A DNA stretch of 64,000 bases from Rotaria sordida (lineage: Eukaryota > Rotifera > Eurotatoria > Philodinida > Philodinidae). The stretch is from NCBI GenBank assembly GCA_905250125.1, contig CAJNOL010000001.1:496001-560000 (forward strand). Direction: 5' to 3'. The position numbers were made by a program, and so were the translations under genes. The notes beneath the pieces are model-generated. The model had not been told where the DNA came from and ran no database searches. It saw only the letters and a program-made list of their open reading frames with translations. This document shows positions 35,060 through 48,002 of this stretch, piece by piece. Positions within the stretch are counted from its first letter, which is position 1. The number at the start of each line of letters is the position of its first letter.

Positions 35060-36246
35060 ATGTATATTCAAATTGGACATCAAGAATATTTAAATTATTC
35101 ATCATTAAATACATTTGATGATTTAACTCAAGAATTAAATCATTTATTAGGTGAAAATTCCTATATTATTGAAAAAAATGGCAAAAAAATAGATTTATCT
35201 AATGAATATCAATTGTTAGAAGATGATATATATAAAATTTGGCCTAAAGTACTTGGAGGAAAAGTAAGTCTTAGAAAAAAAAATCTATTTATTTTGATAC
35301 ATGTATTTTTTCTTTTAAGGGTGGTTTTGGATCTTTATTACGTTCATTTGGTAAACAAATTCTTATATCGAAAAATAAAGAAGCTTGTCGAGATTTAAAT
35401 GGACGACGAATGAGAGATGTAAACAATGAGAAAAAGCTTAAGGTATGTAAATTTACAAGTAATATGTATGGGTACTTATCTTTTGTTTAACATTGTTGAC
35501 AGAGAGAGAGAGGGCCATTGGGTACTCGAGATTTATGTGTGCCTATAGAATAAAATATGAGCATTTAATTTCTCTTCCATTTAGCAAGGTCAAAACGTCT
35601 GTCTGTGTATGTGATCTATTCTTAAACAAACGGGAACTTTTGAGGTGACATTTTTTTAGCTGCATTCTATTGTCGTTAAAGTAGGACATATTTAATCAAT
35701 AGAAATCTACTTTTTATTTGCTAATTATTGAACAATAACATCTGTTTTTTATTTTAGGAATGGATGCAGAAACAATTAGAAAAATCTGCTACATCATCAA
35801 CTGATCAAAAAAGCAAATCATCATTAGATGAAGAGAAAAATGATTATCGAAGTGTTCCACCACCACATAAATTTTCTGATACAGCATACGATGAACAAAA
35901 AAAACAAATTGCTGAAGATATGAACGAAGCTGTACAAGTAGCTACTGCATTAATTCATGCAGAAAAAAAGAAGAAAAAATCATCAACAGCAGTTAGTACA
36001 CGAGATGATGATAATGATGATGATCAGGATGATAAAAAAGTAACAACAACGAAAAAAAAACGACGTCATTCAGATGAAACACTTGAAGATGGAGAACTTA
36101 AAACTAAGAAAATAAAAAAAGAAAAGGGTGCTAATGCAGCATTTTTTCTCGGTATTGATCTTGGTGATGTATCAAGTGACGATGATGATGAAGAAGCAAC
36201 TCATGCAAGTGATGCAAAGAAAAAAAAATTGGCTAAGAAAAAGTAA
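35060..36246 (+). CDS. SDE2: SDE2 homologue (ubiquitin-fold, GGKGG-processed protein), 3 exons
   Basis: SDE2 is made as a ubiquitin-like precursor cut after GGK|GG. The released C-terminal part works in intron-specific splicing in fission yeast and in replication-stress response in human cells (established). Exons 35060-35263, 35320-35442 and 35758-36246 give 271 aa. Seen: the ubiquitin-like fold at 1-66, the cleavage motif [11 protein letters not shown] (66-76), the Sde2 signature [17 protein letters not shown], a Lys/Asp-rich middle, and [18 protein letters not shown] near the end followed by a basic tail. It is shorter than human SDE2 and has no C-terminal SAP-like segment. Intron 1 falls exactly between GGK and GG. 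An acceptor-like TTTATTCTAG directly precedes the ATG, and the Piwi stop is 149 bp upstream on the same strand. Confidence 0.93.
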
Positions 36247-38830
36247 ATAACTGATCTGTTTTGGTTTTTGTACTTGTATGTCTTGTTCATTTTGATTCTT
36301 ACTATCGTATAATAAATATTCGATTTTGTTCAGTATCTATTTAATTTTCTTTCTATAAAATATCTTCAACAATTGATCATTATATTCTTATTTTAATAGA
36401 AATTTTCATGACGAAAGAAAATAAAAATAAATAACAACATGCATTAATGATTAAAATTCAAGATCAAAGATAACAAATGCATATTCTTTTTTCTCTACAG
36501 CAAAATTTTTGACGGAAAGATATAGATTTTATATGATAGATTGCTGTAGGGTTAAATCCAGACACCAAGATAAAAGAAAAATTTTTCGTAATCCTTTGGG
36601 AGAAATACAATCGTTGTATGAAATAATATTTAATTAACCATGTTACTTATTTTATGAATGATAACTCGTGCATTTTTAAGAGACTTGCTATATGATAAAT
36701 AATCATCATAGAGCAAAAAAAAAATTAAATAATAACCTAAAATATTTTTAATCTTCATTTTTTCCTCTTAAGTATACAATTATTTTCTTTACTCCATAAT
36801 TTATTATATTGTTGAACTCAAATAATTCACATTTTGAAAAGAAGAGTTAATGAGGGAAAAATTTTTACGTACTTCTTAATTTCTAAAAAAACCTAAAGTC
36901 AAGTAGTATACATATGATTGAATACTTATGGTATATTTCTTTTCTTCATTAAAAAAACTTCTCATAGAATGGATTTTAGTCTTCGAGAAAAAATCATAAA
37001 AAATTGCATAGCTTTATTTTGCCCTAGGAATCTTAATATTTTCTTTTCTTCTATCGATAAAATTTTATTGTTTTATTATAAGTATTCTATATTGTTTGTA
37101 TTACGTGTTTTTTCAACTCGATGAAACTCTTTTTTTTTTCTGATAAAACAAAATGTTATTTTCCAATTCATTAATTATCAATTTCGATAGATTTGATTAC
37201 ATAATACAAAAAAAAAAATCTATTTACTATATTTAGACACTATCAGATTTCTTTTTCAATAGAATCTGTAGATGAAAATGCAAAAAAATATTATAGGATA
37301 ATATCCATTTCCTTATCCAATGCGTAAATCTCTACTTAATTTATAATATATTCTATCACAAAAACAAAAATTGTTTAAAGTAAATATTGAATTATTTACA
37401 GTAAATGTTAATATATTTCTGAGCGCGCATCATTAACAAATAATACAAGGCCGGAAATATTTATACAGAATAATTGTTCTCATAAAAAGAAATCATTGAA
37501 ATATAAATATTGTAAATGAGATAACGAACATTTTTATTTATTCTAAACATGATCAAGTGAGTAATATATATTGATAGTTTTCTTTTTACATTCAATGCAA
37601 GTTATAAAAAAAAAGAAAATATTTTTAGAAATTTAGTGTAATATATATAAACTTCGTATCTTATTTTCAACTTCATTTAGAAAATATCCTAATTCTAGAG
37701 TCTTATCAGAGAAAACATTTGCAGTAAAATAAATTAAAAAAAATTATTGATATTGACGGTATAGATAAATATTGTATATTTGAATATATTTACAATCACT
37801 CAACATCTGTTAATTGAATATAAAAAACATGCTTTGTATTGATTATTTATAAAATACGACGACAGCTTTCTATGGATTATACGTCCAAATTCTGTCAGTT
37901 TTATAATCTTAAAACAAATAATTTCCATCTGTTCTATTAGCATAACTTCCGTTACAGAAATAACTAAAGGATACTATCTATATTTTCATTATTTTCTCAT
38001 TGATCATTGATTTTTGTATCTTAAATTGATCAATGATGGACAGAATAACAGAATGAATATTCTTTCTTGCAAAAGGTCAGCAGTGAACCTTTCTAATGTT
38101 TATTAGCATAATAATGATAACAGTAAAATCATATAGTGTATTTATTATATTTATAATAAATGTCATTATTCTTCGAAATATATACCAGATATAAGTCAAT
38201 AGAGCTGTTTTGGGATCTTTGATCAAGGTTCAAACAGAAGTATTTATGCATAAATTTCCTATACGGATATGAATATTGCAATTGACATCTGGGTTCTAAT
38301 GTTTATTTTTATTAACCAACTGAAGAAAAAGTTATACTAAATAGATGATACTTTTCTTTTTCATATTAGTGAAAAGTTTTAGGATAATGAATTTTTCCAT
38401 TCTTCAATAGAAATATATATATATATATATATATTCTATTTATTTGCTATTGAAAGATTAAATCTGTACGTAGTCAAATGTTTATCACTAGTTATACTTT
38501 ACATTTCATGTTCATCAATAATTTTGTTGTCAACATATATCAGTTTGACATAAAATAAAAATAAACATGTATTACTCTATTGATTAAGAAAATATAACTT
38601 CAAGGCATATGAGATATAATAATATAGGATAAGATAGTTCTTGTTTTCATTTCTTCTGTGTGGGATTTTGCTTTTCTTATTTTGCTTTTTTTTTTAAATA
38701 AACATGTAATCCTTAATTGACATTCGATATTGAATTAATGTTTATAATCACAAAAGAACAACAAAAGCAAAGCAAACAGTAATCTGAACATGAGAGAAAA
38801 AGAAATATAATTATAACTTATGATTAACAA
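36247..38830. other. Gene-free AT-rich stretch between SDE2 and the GPCR
   Basis: This region holds the convergent 3' flanks of SDE2 and the GPCR. AATAAA occurs at about 36310 soon after the SDE2 stop, a possible polyadenylation signal. A short AT microsatellite lies near 38411-38434. No exon-like open frame or RNA gene is visible. Confidence 0.5.
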
Positions 38831-40030
38831 TCATTTAACTGTCGGTATACGATCTTCAATTTCAAAGAGTAGAGCACTTTTTGCTGATTTTAATGGGCTT
38901 TCAATTAATTGTTCTTTTGTTAAATCGTCAACATTATTATTTACAGTAATTGAATATCGATGATTGTTTATTAAATTTATTGATGAAGGACATGGTTTTG
39001 TATTTTGTACGAAAATACTTCCATGACGATTTGATGGCATCACTCGTGTTACACCATTTCGAGCATCGAAACCAGCTGGTAATGGTCGACAAAATAAAAA
39101 ATGTTGACCAACTTGTCGAAATCTTCGATCGAAAAAAGCATAAAGAATAAATGTTGATGATGCATTTATAACAGATAAAAGATTATTGATAGCTAAATAT
39201 TGCCTTGCACGTAAATCAGCCATTAAACTTTGACCAAACCATGAATAAAGCACATTAAATATAAAATAAGGAAATTGTGTAGCAAGAAATACAAATACAA
39301 TTGATAATAATAAGAAATTAATAGCATTTGATGATCGATTTTGTTTTTTTAAATTACCCAATAAACGTTTACGTCGACGTACAGTGTATAATTTTTTAAT
39401 AATCATTGTTTTACATATTATTATTGTTGATAATGGAATAAGAAAAACAAAAACAAAATAAAGATATTTACGCATTAATGTACGAAATAATGGATGTGCT
39501 CCAATATCTGATACATATATAACTCGTATATTATCTTTTTTAATAAGAGTAAATTCAAACCAAAATGGTATACAATATAATATACAAAATAACGAAACAC
39601 ATAAAACAACAAATACTGCATGCCGTGGACTACGCCATTTTTGACCTCGAAATGGTAAACATATAAGAATAAATCGATCAAGAGCTACTGTTGCTGTTAA
39701 ATATATTTGTATTAATAAACATGTTACATGTATAGGAAAAACTCTTGTAAATATATATTGATAAAATGTTTCAGCACGAAAAGTTGATCGTATTCCATGT
39801 GTTAATAAAAAACCAATTAAAACACATGATGATGCACATGATAATGCAAATATATAAATATTTGTTGTTGAAGTACGCATAATTCGACTGGATAATATGA
39901 CACATGTTAAAGCATTACCTAATAAACCACATATACATACTATTGATAGTAAATAACCTTCGACAATACGTTTAAATTCCACAAGACGTTGTTCAGAAAA
40001 TGCCGTCGCCGTTGTCGACGATACATTCAT
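38831..40030 (-). CDS. Rhodopsin-like (class A) G-protein-coupled receptor, single exon
   Basis: This is a seven-helix receptor of 399 aa, probably peptide-activated and at the cell surface. Seen: an N-terminal N-glycosylation site (NVSS), TM1 with GNALT (Asn39), TM2 about 57-79, TM3 ending in the DRF form of the DRY motif (118-120), TM4 about 138-157, TM5 about 189-210, a basic third loop (VRRRKRLL), TM6 with FPYFIFN (Pro254), TM7 with NASSTFILY in place of NSxxNPxxY, then helix 8 FDRRFRQ and a long tail. The usual Cys pair linking TM3 and extracellular loop 2 is not seen. The overall pattern resembles the FMRFamide-receptor-like group of invertebrates, but the ligand cannot be called. It is intronless, unlike its neighbours, which suggests retroposition or an intronless expanded family (inference). 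Confidence 0.85.
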   Translation of the reverse strand: MNVSSTTATAFSEQRLVEFKRIVEGYLLSIVCICGLLGNALTCVILSSRIMRTSTTNIYIFALSCASSCVLIGFLLTHGIRSTFRAETFYQYIFTRVFPIHVTCLLIQIYLTATVALDRFILICLPFRGQKWRSPRHAVFVVLCVSLFCILYCIPFWFEFTLIKKDNIRVIYVSDIGAHPLFRTLMRKYLYFVFVFLIPLSTIIICKTMIIKKLYTVRRRKRLLGNLKKQNRSSNAINFLLLSIVFVFLATQFPYFIFNVLYSWFGQSLMADLRARQYLAINNLLSVINASSTFILYAFFDRRFRQVGQHFLFCRPLPAGFDARNGVTRVMPSNRHGSIFVQNTKPCPSSINLINNHRYSITVNNNVDDLTKEQLIESPLKSAKSALLFEIEDRIPTVK

Positions 40031-42235
40031 GATTGTTCGTTATAATAATCAATTAAGATTTTCTCTTACTGTTACTTGTATTTGTTACTCGTAAAGTATA
40101 TTATGATGAAAACTAAAAAAATATGAAAGAGATTTTTTTTGTCTTCTTATTAAAAATTGATAGCTGATAAATATATTCAAAAAAAAAATGCTTTGAACTA
40201 TGAATAAAATTTACTTTTCTTTCTCTCGATTTCTTTTTCTCATTGAATAGAGTGTAAAATATAAAAATAAAATCTACAGAAAGTGAATTAGAATAAAATA
40301 TCCAATAGGTTTTGGATAACGAACTAATCCTCTTATGGTTTTAACTTACACACGAGACAAAGCCAATCTTTATTTATGAATGCAAACTATGGAATAAATG
40401 TAGAACTGATTTCTATACTCTTTTTTTTTTTTTACATATTCAAAAGATGATTGCATATAGGCGGAAAAAACAAATGATGATTATTCCCTGAGCATCAAGG
40501 TCAATTATAGTGTTTTTTTTTTAATTCTTTTTTTTTGTATGTTTGTCACATTCACAAAAGTACTAACACTGAAGAGAAAAAAAAAGGGAACTCGGTTTTA
40601 TTGTCTGTGTCAATCGTCAATGTCAAACTGCCTGATGAAAATCTGACTAAAGATAACAAAAACTAAACTTTTTTTTTACTGGGTGTTTTATATAACTATC
40701 GCATAGTTTATAGTAACTATAGAGGTGCCTACATGCAATTAGTTTAATCTGTGTATACGTACGTGTGTTTGTTATTCCAGGACACCCTAATGAGAAAAGA
40801 AAGCTGAGTAAATTGACAAAGAGTGCAATTCAATTCTATCAGATTACTTTGTGCGACAATACACAGCTGGTAATAAAACTATCTTTATGGGTGATAACGG
40901 GAATTGTGCGCAGCGCATATAATTTAATCAATATGAACGAAGTACGTTTATAACATTTATTCTAAAGGTCTTTCTAATTTACAATTGTATTACGAGTTCC
41001 AATCTCGAAATTGAGTGGCAATAAAATGAAAATAGAGAAACTATTCTCTAATTGCCACTTATATCCGTTTTAGTATAAATGTATATACATGTATGTTATT
41101 TATTGTGCAGCGAAATAATCCGAACGATTAGAAGTATAAAATACACTAAGGGCATATTTCTCTTAATAATATATTTTCAAGATTATCTATTTATGTTGAA
41201 TGAAATAAGAAGAGCATTATAAATACGTCACATCGAAGTAGATCAACATATCTATCATCAATATTGAATTTCTATCTATGTTTTTTTTTTATCTCTCTAT
41301 GTTTCTGTCTATTGATCTTCTTCATTAACCGGAAACACTGCGTGCTCATCAGTATTATTGGGACGATGCACGCACACTCTTTTTTTTTTTCATCACTGCC
41401 TAACAACTGAAACGAATGTCTCTTCTTCTTAGTTATATATAGGAAAAAAATAGATTGAGAGAAAACCTTCGAAAGAAACAAGAATGGAGAAAAAGAGAAA
41501 GAGAGAAAGAATAGGCCAAGGAGAATAGAAGAAAGAAGTTTTACTTGCTTACAGAAATTATCAAATAAGATATTGGTATTATTATGTATGTCATTGATTG
41601 ATGATTGTTTTATTATATCGAGCATGCGATTATGTTTAGATTTTTGATGACCTTCAAAGCTGTAAAATCAAATTGATTTTGTTATATTTAACAGACAATA
41701 GTTAGATACTTGATAGAATTAATAGGAAACGTATGAAAGTACTCCAGTCAAATATGGATGCTAATTCACTGAGAAAGACTGAAAATGTCTTTTTTTTTAT
41801 AAATCGCAATAGTTCTACAAGTTCATATGACTGATAGATAAGCAAAGAATCTCTTATTGCCAACAGCAAAATCCATTTATATAAGAGTTACAACGTCTTC
41901 GTTCATTCAATTTACTTTATTCAATCAATTAATATTTCATTTGTTGACGATCTCGGATACTCATATCTTTGCCATTCATTTGCTATCAAAACATATTATC
42001 TTTCTAACAGCAAATAGACTATTATAATCTTTCAGCTTATGTTAGTAATGCTTTTTTAGCTTCGTTATCATTTTCTTGTCGATAATGTATCTGGTCAATG
42101 TCAAAATTAGATGAGTAGTCCACGTACTAGAATTGACAACAAATGCCATTCAGACTCAAGCATCTTTATTCAATTGTATATGTAAAAACCATTGAAAATG
42201 TCTAGTTAAAATGCCATAACAAAGCCACTCGTCTT
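40031..42235. other. Gene-free stretch between the GPCR and the duplicated block
   Basis: Long A/T runs and simple-sequence tracts dominate. A minus-strand open frame at 41272-41625 is low-complexity (Phe/Ser/Lys-rich) and has no domain or splice context. I see no gene here. Confidence 0.5.
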
Positions 42236-43384
42236 AATGTATTCTTAAATTCCCTAAAGGCCTTGTAGATAAATTGATGACAACAATAAAAATAACAAGA
42301 ACTTTGTGTTTCTAACATTTGTATTTTATATAAAGGAAATAATTTAATAAATCTGCATATGACAAATGAATACTGATTGATAAGTTTAAAAAGAAAACGC
42401 CAAACAATAGAATTGTTTTTCTGTTATTATAGTATGATAGATTGTTTTTGTTCTTCTCGTCTTCATTGCTTCATTTATTTCATATCCTATCTATCATTAA
42501 TATGCAATGTGCAACAGATTCTATTAATCGACTAAACAAAAACCATTTATCATCTTCATCATCAATATCACAGAATCAAATCTACATCAACACACAAACA
42601 AAAAAACACATCAAAGACACATACTAATCGATGTAACGAGAGAATATCTACATATATATTTATATAGAAGCAGATGTCTAGAGAAAACTTATTGAGCTTT
42701 GATTACGAAACAAAAAGTAATTGAACGTACATACTTAATAAAATAATCAATAGTTGTGGTACTTGCGTACATTACTAATTTTTCCAGAAAAAAAGAAGTA
42801 TATCAAATTAGATGAATACCAAACGGTATATTTTTGTGTGGTGGTAATTTTTCTTTCATCAATAATTAATGTCACTCGCTGACATATATATGATAGAATA
42901 CAGCTGAAGGACAAATAAAGAAAATAGTAAACAATAAGAAAGAAAAATCGTATGTTCATAAGCCAAAGGAAACAAATTGACAAGAGAAAAGACAGCAAAA
43001 TAAAAAGAAAATGTATCATCAGGCAAAAAACAACAAAAAATAATGATAAGAAAAAGCGATCCACGTTAAACATGTAACTCGACGTTGAGCATTGTTTACA
43101 TCATTTTTATTTTAAATTAATTCACATATTTGTTTTTTGTCGTCTACAAAAATAAGAAAATAATTGTTAATATCCCAAATATTTTGTTTAATTATAAATT
43201 CAAAAATAAGATTCCTATCACAAAAATACTGATTGGTTTTTTTGTTGTCTTAGAAAATCTTTAACGAATTTGATTGATTGTTTATTTGTCAGATTTATCT
43301 TATTATATTATATGAGACTTCCATACAAATTCTTATATGTAAATTGATCAAAGGGATAAGCTAATTTTATTCTATTGCTCAAAC

Positions 43385-45150
43385 AAATACTAAACAATAT
43401 AAGAAAGTCTGTCTCCGGTTTCGCTTAACAAATCTATTGAATTATTAAATACATTTGAAACACATGCACCAAATGTTCTTATTCGATTGCTGATGTAAAA
43501 TATATTGTTTTTTTTAGTAAAAACAATAATAGGGTTGAAAATGATATTAGTATTGAATTTATTATGTACAATAGTTGTATACAGTCTTTAATATATTCAT
43601 AATATTTTGTTTTCTAACATAAAGAAAAAACTGAACAGAATAAAGTTTTTCATAAATGGATATCTATACAAGGGATTTCAATAAGTGTTTTTTCTCTGAA
43701 GAGATGTGTCATAATTTTAGAGCTCCTCGTTGCTTGACATCTGTGACACAGACCAATAAACATTTTACTGGGCTTTTTTCTAAATAATATTTCTCGTTAA
43801 AAGTTTGCCCATCAACTGTTTAGTGGATATTCTAGCTAGTTCTGTCATGCTGCAAATTGCTATTTCTGGTTTGGAGATTGTTCTACAAACAGAAATAATT
43901 GAATTTCATACTCTTAAAGAAGACAGAAAAGCCTAAAAACTGTCTTATAATTGATGCTAAAATAAACAGATGGCATCCTATTTGTTTGTGTCTAACATAG
44001 GCTTCGGTGTATTTTCTTTCAAACATAATTATAAAATAGAAAATTTGAATCAGAATTTTATTTCTATCCTATTATAGCATCAGTTGTTGAAATTAAAAAC
44101 TGTATAGTAAAATATTTTTTCGATATTTAAGTGAAAAATGTAAAAATTTGTCTATTGTATAAAACCTATTTGCTTAAAATGCATATATTTATCTTAGGAT
44201 TATTATCGTACTGGCTTTCTAAACAATTAATTAGATACTGGCAATAATAATGAATGTAATGAAAAGTTTCTATTAGAAGATAAGCAGATGTCAATACAAA
44301 GTTGATCAGATACTCAGAGAAAATCTGTTTTTATGATATGGGTGAGATAATGCATATGTGTTATATTAAATCACTGACATTTCATTATTCTCAATAAAGC
44401 ATATACATGAAGAATATGTTGATATTCATTTATAAAACAGAAATATTCTTTTCACCCAACGTTTTCTCGTAGGTCTTTATTCAGCATAAAGGTCGAGGGG
44501 TTGGCGCTCCTCCGATGATTCAATTTGCTTGTGTGGAATTTGTGATTATTGTACCACATATACCAGGTTGTTTGTGTACCCAAAAAGAGGTGTTCGCCTT
44601 TCAAAGTTTGTAAATTGCTCCTCTGGCAGACAAGATCTGGATAAAACACTATTGCATTGTATATGAATATGTCATAAAAGAATATTTTTTTTGGGTCGTT
44701 TCACAGCCAAAACAAATGATAACTAACTATTTCTGACTTATATCTACTGGAATGTCAGAAAAATCAAGATTATTCTGTAGAAATTACTTTATATTAAATA
44801 ATCCAGATATAAAAAAATAATAAGCTTTTGTTCTTGAGAAAAACATCGTTTCAAGAATTCAGTAGAAGCAAAATACTTGGGACACTATCAAAAAAACGTT
44901 TTTTTTTTAAATAGTAACCATTTTCTGAAGGTTGTCGAATTTCATATGAACAATATTTTGAACAAAAAAACATACACACACGCCGATTCGATCAAAGTTC
45001 CTATGAAAAAAATGTTGAGCCCGACAGGTTGTATTATGTAGAAGAAAAGTGAGGAAAACTTTCTTTTTCTTTTGTTGAAAAACTGATTTTGATAAAAACG
45101 TAAAACAATATAAAATTTTGTTTTATTTTGGCATATATCTTTTTTCTTTT
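43385..45150. other. Copy-A-specific insertion of about 1.77 kb
   Basis: Copy B runs directly from the counterpart of about 43380 to the counterpart of about 45150 (compare 56150-56180), so this block is either gained in A or lost in B. Its only notable open frame (44452-44649 minus, 65 codons) contains WYNNHKFHTSKLNHRR. That is faintly like the C-terminal part of integrase-type transposases, but too short to call. No clear terminal repeats were found. Confidence 0.5.
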
Positions 45151-46885
45151 TTGCTCATTCTGAAACATGATAAGTTATCTTTTGTCGTGCATCAAGTATG
45201 TATATAAAGAACTATGTGTAACAAAATATTTATAGAATTAAATAGAATTCCTCAGTTATGAGCATGATGTTTAATTGAAGGAGTTAATGAGTGCAAGTCA
45301 TGATCTTTCTTTCTTCTCATACATTAATTATTTCCTGATCAGAACTTCGTTCATTTACTTCGTTAGTATCTTTCAAATAATTGAAGGTATTGGTGTGAGT
45401 GAAGGAAGCCCTCAACAACACCTCTTGAAAAAACAAGACAACATATAACCCTGGTCATCATCAATAAACCAACAATGATCAATAATTTATGAAAAAAATT
45501 TCATAAATAATATAAGTGCATTAGATTGGTAAGTAGAAAAACAGACTTTTTTTAAGATAGAATTCTCGTAATTAAGCTTTGTCAGAATTTATACAGATTG
45601 ACATAGTATTAATTTTTTGTGACAGATGATAGGAGATACTTCAAATCATCTTTAGAAACAAAATCGAAAAAACAATTTTAGATCTAGAAAGGGTGCGCTC
45701 TTAAAAGTGAATAGAATCGATGTCGTTCAATCGTTGTTTACATAATCATAGTGGAATGTAATACAATTTGATCATAATAATACTTTGTCGTTAGATAATT
45801 TCTTGAATAAAGCTTGTAGACATTCATTTTAATAATAGATTACATTACTAGCTAATGAGTCTTACATCATTGCTCGGAAACGAATAAGAAAGTCTCGGTT
45901 TGGATTCGATTGGATTCATACCGAAAAAAATGGACAATACTTCCAGTCTCATAAGTAACATGTATCAGAATTCCACATAAAATTTCATTTAGGTTTTCGT
46001 GTGTCTACATCATAAATCTATCGATTTAAAGAAATGCGGAGGCTTCAAAGCGGAGCTACCGTGTAAATTAGGATTTACATATTACGATGAGAAGTGTTTT
46101 ATTCATCGGTGAAGGTAGTAATCTCAGAATTTGCATCATTAACGCTGATATAATTACTTTCTTGTAGGGGAAAGACGCACGTATTAGGAAAGAGAGTAAA
46201 CTAACTTCTATTTTCAGTCGAACTCTATCTCAATTTCCTAATCTGAGCTACAGTTAGTAATTCGTAATCTTGGTTGGAACAATTCTGCAGTCTTTGAAAT
46301 AGGAAACCTCAATATTTGGTTGTAAACCAAGTTTTTCAAAGTCAGTTATCATCTAAAATAGCGAATCAGGATATTTAGAACAATAATAAATCATCAAATC
46401 TATACTTATATATAATTATACTATTGATCATACAATCAAAGCAGCAAACATCTGTCATAACAATAATAGAACTCTATTTATGTATCGACTAAAAGAGTAT
46501 AAAACATCGATAGAATGCTCGATAGCTCTAAATATCACATAAACCTAGAAAATCCTACTAGGTAGGTGGAAAGAAAAGTGGACATGAAACCGGATGCACA
46601 TATATCTATTTCCTCTAATATTATCAATCTTACAATAAATCAATAGAAGCTGACATTTTTTAACGGAAATGCAATCAATAGTTGAATTAGTAGACTTCTC
46701 ATACAAAGAGATTTATTTAGTTTGATAAAAACACAACATACACAGAACATAAACCCTATACTGAAGTGAATTTTATTGGTTGCGTTTGAGAGTTAATGAA
46801 GATATTGCTTTTGAGTTGAATAAAGAAAGTTACATTCGATTCAATTCGACAGAGTCTATATGCAATCTAAACCGGTTTCAGTCTC

Positions 46886-46886
<1 letters not shown>

Positions 46887-46919
<33 letters not shown>
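46887..46919. repeat. (TA)n microsatellite
   Basis: An uninterrupted TA dinucleotide run of about 33 bp lies within the A-specific stretch of the duplication. Confidence 0.9.
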
Positions 46920-46922
<3 letters not shown>

Positions 46923-48002
46923 TCATTGAATACAGCTTTCCACTATATTAGAATCATAAACTTAACACAGATTACAACAATTAAACCGATCGGTTTATGA
47001 TGATTTTTATTCTCTCACAAGAAGTTAATTTATTATATTAATGCATTTCGTTATTTTATTCAAAATTCTTGTGAAAGTTTGCGTAGTGAGGAGTTGTCTT
47101 AATGAGAACTATCTATTTCATATAGCTACTATAGAAAACACTTTATAAAAAGTAACGGTTCATCTATAATGAAATGAGCGACATATTTTATTGTTTTTTG
47201 GTATCGTTGCTCGTGAATGACGCTTGATTAATTTCTTTTTTCTCTCTTGGTCTTGATTTTGACTTTTTATTGTGACGGCAAATCCATGTCTTAAAGTTAG
47301 CGATAGAATCACCTTACAGTCTTATATCGGGTCATCACGGCTGAGCGGTTATCTTGTTCGGCATATATTTGAATAGGTACTATGTTCATACCTTAGTACC
47401 CCTGGCCACGGAATAACCCTGATCAAATCACTAATGGCTGTTTGCCTCAGATCATCCATCCGATAGCATGCAGACTAAGTTATGACATACATCTGCCATC
47501 ATAGCTAGTATATGATTAGTCAGTATGTACGGAATCTTAATCAATTTTAGCGCAAGTACTGTATGTCAGGCCAGCTTTCTATGCAGAATAACAGCTAGTA
47601 TTAGTTGTAGGAAAAATATCGAGCTAATGAATCTGCTGATCGACAACACCTTATGCTACAATATAGGCGAAAGACAGAGATATTCAGCTTCTTCAGTCTT
47701 ATATTGATATTAAACTTCTCCAAGTATTTGAGACTATAATAATCAGCATAATTATGATAATAACCAAGGAACGAAATTCGATACCTATTTTTATCTTTGA
47801 AAACATATCTCAAAAGTACATTAAAAGAATAAAACTTTGTATTGAATATTTCGACAACTACTTTGAACGATAAATATACATAGATCGATGGAATACTTTT
47901 TCTATGAATAGATTCTTTGAACTCTGAGATCGTTTTTGACTAACCGAAGTAGATATAAATGAGCAATAGAAAGAAAAACTGTCATTCTTAGTTTTTTTTG
48001 CT

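Noticed and set aside
41272..41625. Minus-strand frame of 117 codons
   Set aside because: It is low-complexity Phe/Ser/Lys-rich sequence from homopolymer-rich DNA, with no family resemblance.
44452..44649. Possible integrase remnant (WYNNHKFHTSKLNHRR)
   Set aside because: At 65 codons with no catalytic motif and no flanking repeats, it is too weak to call a mobile element.
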